Source: CAVUCE01 sp963739985 (GTDB lineage: Bacteria > Bacteroidota > Ignavibacteria > Ignavibacteriales > Ignavibacteriaceae). From it: 23,785 nt of DNA. Both the position numbers and the translations under genes were made by a program. The stretch lies in assembly GCA_963739985.1 (NCBI GenBank), contig CAVUCE010000019.1, forward strand, positions 1 to 23,785. Reading direction: 5' to 3'. A model generated the notes under the pieces. It did no database searches, had not been told where the DNA came from, and saw only the letters and a list, made by a program, of their open reading frames with translations. The stretch's first letter is position 1, and each line of letters begins with the position of its first letter. Below, one piece after another: positions 1 through 7,642 of this stretch.

Positions 1-123
1 GAATTCAAGAACTCACCAAAGTTGAAAAAGATGGGAATTGAATTTCTATCTAAAAGATTATGGAATGGAGATTTCATTAATTAAAAATGAAAAGCATTCT
101 GGATTCCAAAGTTCTATCGCTTC

Positions 124-176
124 CTCACAACCCACAGTCCACAACCAATCCACAAACCACCAACCCCACCAACTAC
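124..176 (+). repeat. C/A-rich degenerate heptad array inside the Wzi relic
   Basis: Loose tandem units of the CAACCNA / CCACAAN type interrupt the Wzi-like gene between the SSIASS and VGKDPYGRY segments. The reading frame differs on the two sides (frame 2 before, frame 1 after), so here the array is associated with a frame change. Confidence 0.6.
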
Positions 177-422
177 TACTTTAGTTGGAAAAGATCCCTA
201 TGGACGTTATAGACTTTTTTCTTATGAAGTATAAACTTGTTAAAATTAAATGCTAAGTCCGATATTGGGTTATAAATTGGGTACGCGTGACGGAGCAAAG
301 TACTCACATCGTTGGAATGGTATTTATCTTTATGGTTATTTAGGTGAGCATATCGGTTTTAGTTTTAAGTTCAGGGATAATTCGGAAGATGGAACCACAA
401 TTGACAAAACAAAGAAATTTAC

Positions 423-456
423 CCCCGTAACGGGGATAACAATCGCTAAAGCGATT
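423..456. repeat. Two adjacent mini-palindromes at a frame-change site
   Basis: CCCCGTAACGGGG (423-435) and AATCGCTAAAGCGATT (441-456) are perfect small inverted repeats with TAA or TAAA centres, separated by five bases. They lie exactly where the Wzi-like reading frame changes from frame 1 to frame 3. They resemble the other W-TAA/GTA/GAA-W' palindromes scattered through this window. Confidence 0.65.
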
Positions 457-539
457 TAAATAATATTCAGTACAGCGAAGTTAACGCTAACATTTCCACA
501 AACTGGTCCTGGGGTGAATTTACAATTGGAAAAGATTTT

Positions 540-1517
540 ATGAATTGGGGTTATGGTCAGAGTGGTTTATTAGTTCTATCCGACAAAGCTCCTTCATTTC
601 CTTTCATTAGATTGGATTTGCACCCTACAAAATGGCTGAGATTTGATTATATCCATGCTTGGTTAAATTCGGATGTTATAGATTCGAGTGCGATCTACGC
701 CAGTTATAGAAATGGTTCACGTTATGATCGTATAATTTACAGAAATAAATATTTAGCTTCGCATACATTAACGGTTACACCTGCAAAAGGCCTGGATGTT
801 TCGCTAGGTGAATCTATAATATACAGTGATAAACTTGAAATATCGTATTTGATACCAATAATGTTTTTTAGACTGGCGGATCATTATCTTAGTCAGGGCG
901 GAAATAATGCAGGATCAAATTCACAGTTCTTTTTGGGAGTGAGTTCAAGAAATCAAATTAAAAATACACACTTGTATGGTACTCTTTTTATAGATGAACT
1001 TTCGCTTGAAGGGCTTTTTAATCCGGCGAAACAAAGGAATCAGTTCGGTTTCACTCTGGGCGGATCAATAACAGATTTGCCGATAGATAATCTAACTTTA
1101 ACTGCCGAGTACACAAAAATATTTCCATTTGTATATTCACATTATATACCTACACAGACATATCAAAGTTCAGGCTATTTGCTCGGTCACTGGATGGGAT
1201 ATAATTCCGATCTTATATACGGTGCGTTAAACTACCGGTTTATTCGCGGACTTCAAGCCACATTATGGGGGCAGTATATAAGAAAAGGTAGTCAAGGAAT
1301 TGTAGATCAGCAATACACACAGCCGCAGCCTCCTTTTCTATTCGGTTTGCGTAAGAATTATACGTATTTAGGGTTTGATCTAAAATATGAAATCATTCAC
1401 GACTTATTTGCACGTATTCAATATCAAACAACAAAAACCTCTTCGGAACAATCCGATAAAAGTTATAAAGATTCTCGAATGAATGAATTTTATTTTTCAT
1501 TGTATTATGGAATGTAA
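540..1517 (+). CDS. Wzi-like capsule assembly outer-membrane protein, C-terminal part of the broken gene
   Basis: This is a 325-residue open frame carrying the C-terminal two thirds of a Wzi-like barrel. It is rich in alternating aromatic and polar strands and ends in a short aromatic stretch (FYFSLYYGM), as outer-membrane barrels do. The motif KDFMNWGYGQSGLLVLSDK with SFPFIRLDLHP fits the Wzi family as I know it. The codons just before the first ATG (encoding NNIQYSEVNANISTNW) continue the same protein, so 540 is an internal methionine and not a real start. The stop codon TAA forms the first bases of a degenerate heptad array. The neighbours downstream are polysaccharide export genes, which fits capsule or EPS attachment. 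With its 5' part broken the product is probably not made. Confidence 0.7.
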   Translation: MNWGYGQSGLLVLSDKAPSFPFIRLDLHPTKWLRFDYIHAWLNSDVIDSSAIYASYRNGSRYDRIIYRNKYLASHTLTVTPAKGLDVSLGESIIYSDKLEISYLIPIMFFRLADHYLSQGGNNAGSNSQFFLGVSSRNQIKNTHLYGTLFIDELSLEGLFNPAKQRNQFGFTLGGSITDLPIDNLTLTAEYTKIFPFVYSHYIPTQTYQSSGYLLGHWMGYNSDLIYGALNYRFIRGLQATLWGQYIRKGSQGIVDQQYTQPQPPFLFGLRKNYTYLGFDLKYEIIHDLFARIQYQTTKTSSEQSDKSYKDSRMNEFYFSLYYGM

Positions 1518-1556
1518 CTAGTTTCTAGAATCTGGTTGCTGGTAACTGGATGAGTT
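1515..1556 (-). repeat. Left heptad array, inverted orientation, starting at the Wzi stop codon
   Basis: About six 7-nt units of the TAACTGG / NNNCTGG type begin with the TAA stop codon itself. Read on the minus strand they are CCAGTTA-like, matching the plus-strand CCAGTAT array at 2109-2198. The two arrays therefore bracket the intergenic island as inverted copies. Confidence 0.7.
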
Positions 1557-2098
1557 TAGATTATATTTGTACTATGATCTATTGATGGTCCCCCGGTTTT
1601 GAATTTTTCTTCAATTTGGTCATTCTGAGGACTTCTTTGAAGGACGAAGAATCTCGCCGCATTTATGTTTTTGTGGTTAATTCCTTTTTGTTATTTGTTG
1701 TACACAAAATCGGTCATTCTGAGTCCGGCACCGACGGGCGAAGAAACTCCCGGTTTTCATTTCACTGCAGTAAAGTATCTTGTCAACAGATTTTTCTCCC
1801 GCTACAGCGGGATCAAAATGACCATGGTATGGGGATTGAATAAAATCCTTAGCGCTTGCCAGCCTATGGATGGGCTTCGCGGTTAACATTTCTCACCACA
1901 GAGTTCACGGAGAAGACTCAGAGAAAAAATTTACGGCAGATTCTTCACTACGTTCAGAATGACCCATATACAGTATTGAATAATTTCCCTTTGCGGCTCT
2001 GTGCCTGCCAGCCTATGGCTGGACTCTGCGGTTAATTCTTTAGACTTCTCACGTCGTTCGAAGTGTCAGATGATCTAAAAACTACATACATAAACAAG
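1557..2098. repeat. Gene-free island of nested dispersed repeats
   Basis: I find no gene here. GTCATTCTGA...GAAGAATCT repeats lie on the plus strand at about 1618 and 1713 and on the minus strand at about 1938-1965. A palindrome CCCGCTACAGCGGG lies at 1798-1811. GCCAGCCTATGG plugs occur at about 1859 and 2008. CTCTGCGGTTAAT-type and CACCACAGAGTTCAC-type units occur at about 1895-1930 and 1990-2040. Short overlapping ORFs on both strands are translations of these repeats. Confidence 0.7.
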
Positions 2099-2108
2099 TA
2101 CCCAGTAT

Positions 2109-2198
2109 CCAGCATCTAGTAACCAGAATCTAGTATCCAGAATCCATATCCAACATCCAGAAACCAGTGACCATATCCAGATTCAGATCCAGCATCCA
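2109..2198 (+). repeat. Right heptad array, CCAGTAT type
   Basis: About thirteen degenerate units of consensus CCAGNAT / CTAGTAT run in near-perfect 7-nt register, with occasional 6-nt units (CCATAT). The array lies about 75 bp before the SLBB gene start and is the inverted counterpart of 1515-1556. Confidence 0.75.
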
Positions 2199-2273
2199 AT
2201 GGCGTCCGTTCCCCCTTTGAACTATTTTTCAAATTGATTAACTTTATTTCTTAAAAATTATCCCGGTAAATAA

Positions 2274-2792
2274 ATGAAATATATACTTAGTATAGGCTTA
2301 TTCTTAATTTTATTCACGTCTTTTTCCTTTGCGCAGAATGACATACAGGTAGGTAGTAATATTGATCAGCAGAGAATCAATTCTCAAGGCGCATTGTTCG
2401 ATTACTCTGATCCCACATCGGTAAATATTAAAGTTGCTATCTGGGGATTTGTAAAATATCCGGGCAGATATATTATTCCCGCTTATTCAAATGTTAATGA
2501 TTTGTTGTCTTATGCCGGCGGACCGACGGATGCAGCGCGTTTGCAGGATTTGAAAATCGTTAGAACTGGAAAAGATTCCTCACAGACAATTATTCCTCTG
2601 AACTACAAGGATTTATTATTTAACTCTGATGTAAAAGAAATTAAGAAGGCACCTCCGGTAAAAGCCGGTGATGTTCTGCTTGTTACAGGAGAACCTCGAT
2701 ACTACTTTAAAGATTATCTTACTATGGGTATATCCATCTTCTCGGCAATAATTTCTTTAGCTATTCTTGTGTTAAACATTGTTAAAAAATAA
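2274..2792 (+). CDS. SLBB-domain polysaccharide export protein
   Basis: A 172-residue envelope protein. Residues 1-20 form a signal peptide ending SFA-Q. A soluble-ligand-binding beta-grasp (SLBB) domain follows, with VAIWGFVKYPGRY at 54-66 and LLSYAGGPT at about 77-85. A hydrophobic segment at about 150-169 is followed by KK. SLBB domains occur in Wza-type outer-membrane export channels. This protein lacks the N-terminal poly-export domain and is much shorter than Wza, so it is an accessory SLBB protein anchored by its C-terminus rather than a complete channel. It sits 14 bp before a Wzc-type kinase gene and is probably co-transcribed with it. No strong Shine-Dalgarno sequence is visible before the ATG. 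The family assignment is firm; the exact role is inferred. Confidence 0.85.
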   Translation: MKYILSIGLFLILFTSFSFAQNDIQVGSNIDQQRINSQGALFDYSDPTSVNIKVAIWGFVKYPGRYIIPAYSNVNDLLSYAGGPTDAARLQDLKIVRTGKDSSQTIIPLNYKDLLFNSDVKEIKKAPPVKAGDVLLVTGEPRYYFKDYLTMGISIFSAIISLAILVLNIVKK

Positions 2793-2806
2793 GGGTTATT
2801 AAATTA

Positions 2807-3277
2807 ATGGAAAATATGAACGATAATATTAGAGACGAAGAGACAGCTTCATTAAAAGATTATATAAATCTTGTAAGAAATAATCTGCTTCCAATATTAA
2901 TTATTACCCTTACCGGTCTGGCTGTGGCTATTGTGTATGCTTTGACCGCCAGGGATATTTATAAATCTTCTACTAGTCTCAAAATTTCTAAACCTCAGGG
3001 TAGTTTGCTTTCAAGTTCTATCATGCCCGATCTTCAGTCTTTTACGGATGATCGTTTCATCTCTACTGAAATTGAGATAATGAAAAGTTATAATATTCGT
3101 TCAAGTGTCGCTTCCGCATTAATTGATACTTTTAAAACAGTAGCTGTGCCTGATAGTTTTTATTTAATTCTTGATCATAGCTTTAGTGAAGAAGAAAACA
3201 TAAACTTTTATCTGTTCCGGAAATTGCAAAACTTCTTGGAGAAAAAAGTCAATGTTGAGCAGAAAACGAGGAATTGA
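2807..3277 (+). CDS. Wzz/Wzc chain-length domain, N-terminal fragment of a split tyrosine autokinase
   Basis: The first 156 residues of a Wzc-like protein. A cytoplasmic start is followed by membrane segment 1 (about 29-48, LPILIITLTGLAVAIVYAL) and the start of the periplasmic Wzz domain (YKSSTSLKISKPQG). The natural sequence continues in another frame after EKKVNVEQK. One A too many in the AAAA run at 3263-3266 sends the ribosome into TRN and a stop. Removing one A restores EQKRGIDIVDISVESPSPYEA and a single protein of about 748 residues, the usual Wzc length. The fragment alone would be a membrane stub without a kinase. The shift could be a real mutation, slippage-based phase variation or a sequencing error. 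Confidence 0.85.
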   Translation: MENMNDNIRDEETASLKDYINLVRNNLLPILIITLTGLAVAIVYALTARDIYKSSTSLKISKPQGSLLSSSIMPDLQSFTDDRFISTEIEIMKSYNIRSSVASALIDTFKTVAVPDSFYLILDHSFSEEENINFYLFRKLQNFLEKKVNVEQKTRN

Positions 3278-5054
3278 TATTGTCGATATTTCTGTCGAAT
3301 CTCCTTCGCCTTATGAAGCTGCTTTAATCGCTAATTGTTATGCAAATGCGTATCGGTTATTTAATCTGATGGTAAATAGAAATCAGTTAACAACTGTTAA
3401 AAACTTTCTCGCAAAGCAGACAGATGAAAAGCAGGAGGATTTAGTAAAGGCTGAAGATAAGCTGAGTGCGTTTCAGGCTAAAAATGGTATTATTGCTTTG
3501 GATGCGCAGTCGCAAAATCTTATTACTCAGCTCGCTAATTTTGAAGCGCAGAGAGATGATGTTCAGATAGATCTTGCATCTACTCAAAAAATGGTTACCC
3601 AGTTAAAAACACAGTTAAACCAGCAGAATCCTAGACTAACAGCGTATCTGGAGAGCCTGGCTTCTCAGTCTTATTTCCAGTCCTTGCAGGATGCAATTGC
3701 TAAACTTGAAGTAAATAAAAATATGGCTCTTGCTAACAAAAGCCCTAATCTGGATATTTCATCGAAGATTGAAGAGTATGACAAAAGTATTGCTTCATTA
3801 AAGCAAAAGTTAAACGAAAAAATAAGTACCGTAAAAGAAGGTTTATTGGCAAGTAATCCGGATGAAATTAAAGACATTACTCAAAAGTTATTGGAAGCGG
3901 AGGTTAAATCTAATTCTCTTGCAATTCAATTAACTGAGCTTAATAAGCTTGTAGATAAATACGATTCGCAATTCAATAAACTTCCTTCTACTTCAATTGA
4001 ATATGCCCGCCTTGAGAGAAATAGGCAGGCTGCCGAAACTCTTTACGGATTATTGGAAGAGAAGTATCAGGAAGCGCTTATCAACGAACAGTCACAGCCC
4101 GGAAATGTTATTATTGTTGATAAGGGCAGGCGTCCTAATTTACCCGATAAACCTAACCGTAAATTAATCGTTCTAATTGGTTTGGTTTTAGGCGGTGGAC
4201 TTGCGTTCGGTTTCGTATTTGTTAGAAATTATTTCGATAATACAATTAAAACTCCCGAGGATATTCAAAATAGAAATATTAACGTTCTCGCTTGGATACC
4301 GCAGATAGAAGGACTCGGAGTCGGAGGCAACAAACAATTTGAGTTTATAGTTTCCAAAAAACCGGATTCAATTCCAAGTGAGGCTTTCCGTGCTTTAAGG
4401 ACAAGAGTACAGTTTTCTAAAATTGGAAGTGATGCTCTTAAAACTATTCTTGTCACTTCATCTGCTCCTTCGGAAGGTAAAACGACTGTCTGCGTTAATC
4501 TTGCCGGTACTTTTGCGCAGTCAAATAAAAAAGTTCTGATAATTGATTGCGATTTGAGAAAGCCTAGAATGCATTCTGTATTTCAAGCTCAAAGGTTTCC
4601 CGGACTAGTAGATTACTTCTTCGATCAGGCAAAACTGGAGGATATTATTCGCAAAACTGATATGCCTAATTTGAATTTTGTTACTGCCGGTACAATTCCT
4701 CCAAATCCGTCAGAGACTCTGGAATCGCAGGCAATGAAAGACTTCTTAGCTCTTATGAAAACTAAGTACGATATTATTTTATTGGATTCAGCGCCTATTA
4801 TTGCTGTAACCGATTCTGAAATTCTTGCTTCAATGGTTGATGCTTCATTACTTGTCGTCTCGGCAGAGTTAACCGAAATCGATTTAATGACAAAAGCCGT
4901 TGAATTGATCAAACATGATAATTCATCATTTATCGGTACAGTTTTAAACAACTTTACATACAAGAGTGGCTACGGTTCATACTATAAATACTATTATTAC
5001 TACTCCAAACCTGAAAACGGAAACGGTAAAGCGCCTAAAAATCTAAAATCATAA
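3252..5054 (+). CDS. Wzc-like BY-kinase for exopolysaccharide export, main part of the split gene
   Basis: A 600-residue frame that joins the preceding fragment if one A is removed at 3263-3266. It contains the rest of the Wzz/GNVR periplasmic domain with long coiled coil (residues about 50-275) and membrane segment 2 (about 304-325). A cytoplasmic bacterial tyrosine kinase domain follows, with Walker A SSAPSEGKTT (about 402-412), Walker A' VLIIDCDLRKPR and Walker B IILLDSAPI (about 508). A tyrosine-rich autophosphorylation tail (GYGSYYKYYYYYSK, about residues 573-588) comes near the C-terminus. Such kinases control chain length and export of capsule or EPS together with a Wza-type channel. 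The ATG at 3252 is inside the coding sequence and is not a natural start. A terminator hairpin follows. Confidence 0.9.
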   Translation: MLSRKRGIDIVDISVESPSPYEAALIANCYANAYRLFNLMVNRNQLTTVKNFLAKQTDEKQEDLVKAEDKLSAFQAKNGIIALDAQSQNLITQLANFEAQRDDVQIDLASTQKMVTQLKTQLNQQNPRLTAYLESLASQSYFQSLQDAIAKLEVNKNMALANKSPNLDISSKIEEYDKSIASLKQKLNEKISTVKEGLLASNPDEIKDITQKLLEAEVKSNSLAIQLTELNKLVDKYDSQFNKLPSTSIEYARLERNRQAAETLYGLLEEKYQEALINEQSQPGNVIIVDKGRRPNLPDKPNRKLIVLIGLVLGGGLAFGFVFVRNYFDNTIKTPEDIQNRNINVLAWIPQIEGLGVGGNKQFEFIVSKKPDSIPSEAFRALRTRVQFSKIGSDALKTILVTSSAPSEGKTTVCVNLAGTFAQSNKKVLIIDCDLRKPRMHSVFQAQRFPGLVDYFFDQAKLEDIIRKTDMPNLNFVTAGTIPPNPSETLESQAMKDFLALMKTKYDIILLDSAPIIAVTDSEILASMVDASLLVVSAELTEIDLMTKAVELIKHDNSSFIGTVLNNFTYKSGYGSYYKYYYYYSKPENGNGKAPKNLKS

Positions 5055-5079
5055 TCCAATATTACAATCCTTTTATTCG

Positions 5080-5114
5080 AGCCCAATCAGAAATGGTTGG
5101 GCTTTCTTATTTTT
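5080..5114 (+). terminator. Rho-independent terminator after the BY-kinase gene
   Basis: A 9-bp stem with one G-T pair (AGCCCAATC 5080-5088 with GGTTGGGCT 5095-5103) and a 6-base loop is followed by a T-rich tail (5104-5114). It closes the export operon. Confidence 0.85.
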
Positions 5115-5147
5115 AAATACTCCGCAGTTGGTGTTGTTTGCAAATTG

Positions 5148-5693
5148 GGTCATTCTGATCCCGCTTTAGCGGGAGAAGAATCTCCCGGAAAAATCGAAAA
5201 CTTTTCATTACCAAATCCTTAAACATTTTCCATCTTAGATGGTACACAATTGTAAAAAATCTAAATTCAATAAATCCTAAATCCTCGAAGAGGATTAGCA
5301 AACCTCCTCTGTGTCTCTGCGCTTGCCAGCCTATGGATGGCCACTGCGTCTCTGCGGTTAATCTCCTCAATGTTTTTTTTTGGTTGCGGTGCACAAAATT
5401 GGTCATTCTGATTCCGCTTTAGCGGGAGAAGAATCTCCCGGAAAAATCGAAAACTTTTCATTACAGAAATCCTTAAACATTTTCCATCTTAGATGGTACA
5501 CAATTGTAAAAACATCTAAATTCAATAAATCCTAAATCCTCGAAGAGGATTAGCAAACCTCCTCTGTGTCTCTGCGCTTGCCAGCCTATGGATGGCCACT
5601 GCGTCTCTGCGGTTAATCTCCTCAATGTTTTTTTTTGGTTGCGGTGCACAAAATTGGTCATTCTGATTCCGCTTTAGCGGGAGAAGAATCTCC
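5148..5693. repeat. About 254-bp tandem duplication of a composite repeat
   Basis: Copy 1 is 5148-5400 (253 bp) and copy 2 is 5401-5655 (255 bp). The first 38 bases of a third copy run 5656-5693. The copies differ by two single-base insertions and one substitution, so the duplication is recent. Each unit strings together a GTCATTCTGA/GAAGAATCT repeat with a CCGCTTTAGCGG core, an ATGGTACACAATTGTAA element, the palindrome AATCCTCGAAGAGGATT, a GCCAGCCTATGG plug and CTCTGCGGTTAAT. Minus-strand ORFs here repeat with the unit and are not genes. Confidence 0.9.
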
Positions 5694-6357
5694 TTATATT
5701 AATTCTTGTCTTTATAGCAGATTCTTCACTAAGTTCAGAATGACTAAAGTATGTAAAATTAATGAATCTCTCTGCGTTTCTTAGCGGCTTTGTGGTTAAT
5801 CTTTTTCACCACAGAGTTCACTGAGCAAAAAACGAAGGGAGTTTTTCCTCAAATACGAAGTTTTATCTAAAGTCAAGAAAATTATGTTTGTTATCTTAAT
5901 TATGAAGCTCTCGCCTTTGAGGAGAGAGTTGAGAGAGGTGAATTACCTAGCAATATAATGATAAAGCAAGTTTAGAGACCTTGAAGGTTTTTCTCAACCT
6001 TCAAGGTCGCATTTATTCTTGTTTTTACAGCAGATTCTTCACTACGTTCAGGATGACCAAAGTATGTAAAATTAATGAATCTCTCTGCGTTTCTCAGTGT
6101 GCTTTGCGGTTAATCTTCTCTGCGGTTAATTCCCTCTGCCATAATGACATGCATTTCATTACCTTTCTGCCTGGTACCTGCCACGCAGGTAACACCTACC
6201 AAGTGTATCAAAACAAGACTCGTTATTCTGCCATATTGTCATACGTCAAAAACACACATTCCTCATTAGTTTTTACCTTTTCTATATCTAATTTGTTTTT
6301 TACAATTCACTTACCTTAATTTAAAGACATAATAATTTATAGTAATGTGAAAAGTTA
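5694..6357. repeat. Gene-free repeat field before the HAD gene
   Basis: No convincing gene is present. A direct repeat of about 100 bp occurs at 5702-5816 and 6015-6115; it contains AGATTCTTCACTA and a stretch of AATGAATCTCTCTGCG. Also present are a CACCACAGAGTTCAC unit (about 5808) and a CTCTCGCC...GAGAGAGGTGAA unit (about 5908-5942). A perfect hairpin lies at 5977-6008. A 112-codon ORF (5981-6319) is a read-through of these repeats. Confidence 0.7.
5977..6008. repeat. Perfect 13-bp hairpin repeat (GACCTTGAAGGTT type)
   Basis: GACCTTGAAGGTT (5977-5989), a 6-base loop and AACCTTCAAGGTC (5996-6008) form a perfect stem. I recall similar units dispersed in Bacteroidota genomes. There is no T tract and no gene immediately upstream, so it is more likely a dispersed palindromic repeat than a terminator. 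Confidence 0.7.
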
Positions 6358-7203
6358 ATGATAGATAGAGATAGACTTAAAAGATTAAAACTTATTGTAA
6401 CGGATCTCGACGGAACACTCCTAGACTCAAAGGCGCAGATAGGGGAAGAAACTAAGAAATTAATCAACAAACTCAAAGATAAAGATGTTCAGTTTACATT
6501 TGCATCGGGACGCTTACATTCCGCCCTCATTTCTTATGCTGAAGAACTCGATCTAAAAGTTCCCCTTATCTCTTTGGATGGAACAGTAATTAAAAGTTAC
6601 CCCGATAATAATATTGTATTCGAGTCTTTTGTTCCTGAAAAGTACGTCGTAAAAGCTTTGCAGTTATCTGATAGATATCTCCTCAATATAGCCCTTTGTC
6701 ACGCTGATGAAATATTCTTCACGGAAAGGAACTCGGTTATTCCGCAAATTATGGATAAGTTTGGCGCTAAATACACTGAAGTGGATTCATATAATAATTA
6801 TCTGGATCAGACATTAGAGATTGTTTTTGCAGGCGACTTTAAAGAAAACATAAAATATGTTCGCGATAGATTTGCTTTTCCGCATGCGTTTGGATTAAAT
6901 GTATCTTATTTTCGTTCACAGACTCACAACGGTGTCTACTATTTAGAGATAAGAAAAAAAGGCTCCAATAAAGGCAAGGCATTATTAAAGCTTTTAAAAC
7001 ATCTTAAAATTAAAGTCCGTGATATTGCGGTTATAGGCGATTGGTATAACGACAACAGTCTCTTTGAATTAAATGGTCTTAATGTAACTTTAAAGAATGG
7101 CATACCGGAATTAAAAAGAAATGCTCATATTGTCACAAATAGATCAAACGATGAAGATGGTGTGGCCGAATTTTTAGAAATGGTTCTTAAAGCTAAATCT
7201 TAG
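6358..7203 (+). CDS. Cof-type HAD-family hydrolase (sugar-phosphate phosphatase-like)
   Basis: A 281-residue cytoplasmic protein of the normal length for Cof/YidA phosphatases. HAD motif I is VTDLDGTLLDS, with nucleophile D16 and acid/base D18. Motif II is FTFASGR, motif III is the lysine in SNKGKALL, and motif IV is IGDWYNDNSLFE (D228, D232), which binds magnesium. A C2-type cap lies between motifs II and III. The family dephosphorylates small phosphorylated metabolites, often sugar phosphates or flavin nucleotides; the substrate here cannot be read from sequence. Motif IV has GDWYND where many members have GDSxND, a modest variation. It is transcribed alone, with repeat fields on both sides. 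Confidence 0.9.
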   Translation: MIDRDRLKRLKLIVTDLDGTLLDSKAQIGEETKKLINKLKDKDVQFTFASGRLHSALISYAEELDLKVPLISLDGTVIKSYPDNNIVFESFVPEKYVVKALQLSDRYLLNIALCHADEIFFTERNSVIPQIMDKFGAKYTEVDSYNNYLDQTLEIVFAGDFKENIKYVRDRFAFPHAFGLNVSYFRSQTHNGVYYLEIRKKGSNKGKALLKLLKHLKIKVRDIAVIGDWYNDNSLFELNGLNVTLKNGIPELKRNAHIVTNRSNDEDGVAEFLEMVLKAKS

Positions 7204-7642
7204 AAATTAATTTACATTATAAAATAAACTCCTTTGCACTTGCCGTTCTATGGGCAGTCTTTGTATCTCCGCGGTTGCGGATTTTTACCGAAGTCCTTCA
7301 GAATGACCATCGTAAAATTCCAAATAGCGAACTTCAAAAACTAATCTCTCGCAAAGCCGCTAAGAACGCTAATTAATTTATTTGATATTTGTTTTTTGTC
7401 ATTTGTTGTATACAAAGTTGGTCATTCTGAGTCCGGCGACAGTCGGCCGAAGAATCTCCCGTACTTTGTGTCTCTGTGTCTCTGTGGTTAATCTCCTCTG
7501 CGGTTAATCATTTTCACCACAGATTTTCAAATATCAAACAAAAAATACAGCATCAAATAAAAAAAATAATTATATTTGAGGAAACAAGGGCTTCAGTTAC
7601 GCATAAATTCTGACTTAATACTTTTCCAATAAAAAATAATTT
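7204..7642. repeat. Gene-free repeat field between HAD and zinc-ribbon genes
   Basis: Dispersed repeats fill this stretch. A CTTGCCGTTCTATGGGCAG plug lies at about 7239 and a minus-strand AGAATGACC end at about 7300. A GTCATTCTGA unit with a GTCCGGCGACAGTCGGCC core lies at about 7420-7457. CTCTGTGGTTAATC and CTCTGCGGTTAATC units occur at about 7470-7508. A stretch at about 7388-7433 (TTTGTTGTATACAAA then GGTCATTCTGA) is nearly the same as one at 1688-1727. I see no gene. Confidence 0.65.

Larger units (their letters stand above)
1..539 (+). pseudogene. 5' part of a Wzi-like capsule assembly gene, decayed
   Basis: Pieces of one protein are readable in changing frames. Frame 3 from base 3 gives IQELTKVEKD. 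Frame 2 from base 35 gives ELNFYLKDYGMEISLIKNEK. Frame 1 from base 178 gives VGKDPYGRYRLFSYE, and frame 1 from base 250 gives SPILGYKLGTRDGAKYSHRW. There are three in-frame stops between 232 and 249, and another frame change at about 440-460 leads into the intact frame at 540. A C/A-rich heptad array (124-176) lies between two of the pieces. The GKDPYGRYR and SPILGY motifs are, as I recall, typical of Wzi-family outer-membrane beta-barrels that hold capsule at the surface. The true start lies left of the window. With four or more lesions this looks like a dead gene rather than one sequencing error. Confidence 0.75.

Noticed and set aside
1..81. Frame-1 peptide ending in GIEFLSKRLWNGDFIN as the tail of a separate upstream gene
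   Set aside because: Frames 3 and 2 over the same bases give a better match to the expected N-terminal part of the Wzi-like protein that continues downstream.
1616..1889. Overlapping short ORFs on both strands
   Set aside because: They cover GTCATTCTGA-type repeats and have no conserved content.
5113..5661. Three minus-strand ORFs with nearly the same protein
   Set aside because: They repeat because the DNA is a tandem duplication of non-coding repeats; there is no ribosome binding site or domain.
5981..6319. 112-codon plus-strand ORF before the HAD gene
   Set aside because: It starts inside a hairpin repeat and runs through CTCTGCGGTTAAT-type repeats; its peptide is a translation of dispersed repeats with no family resemblance.
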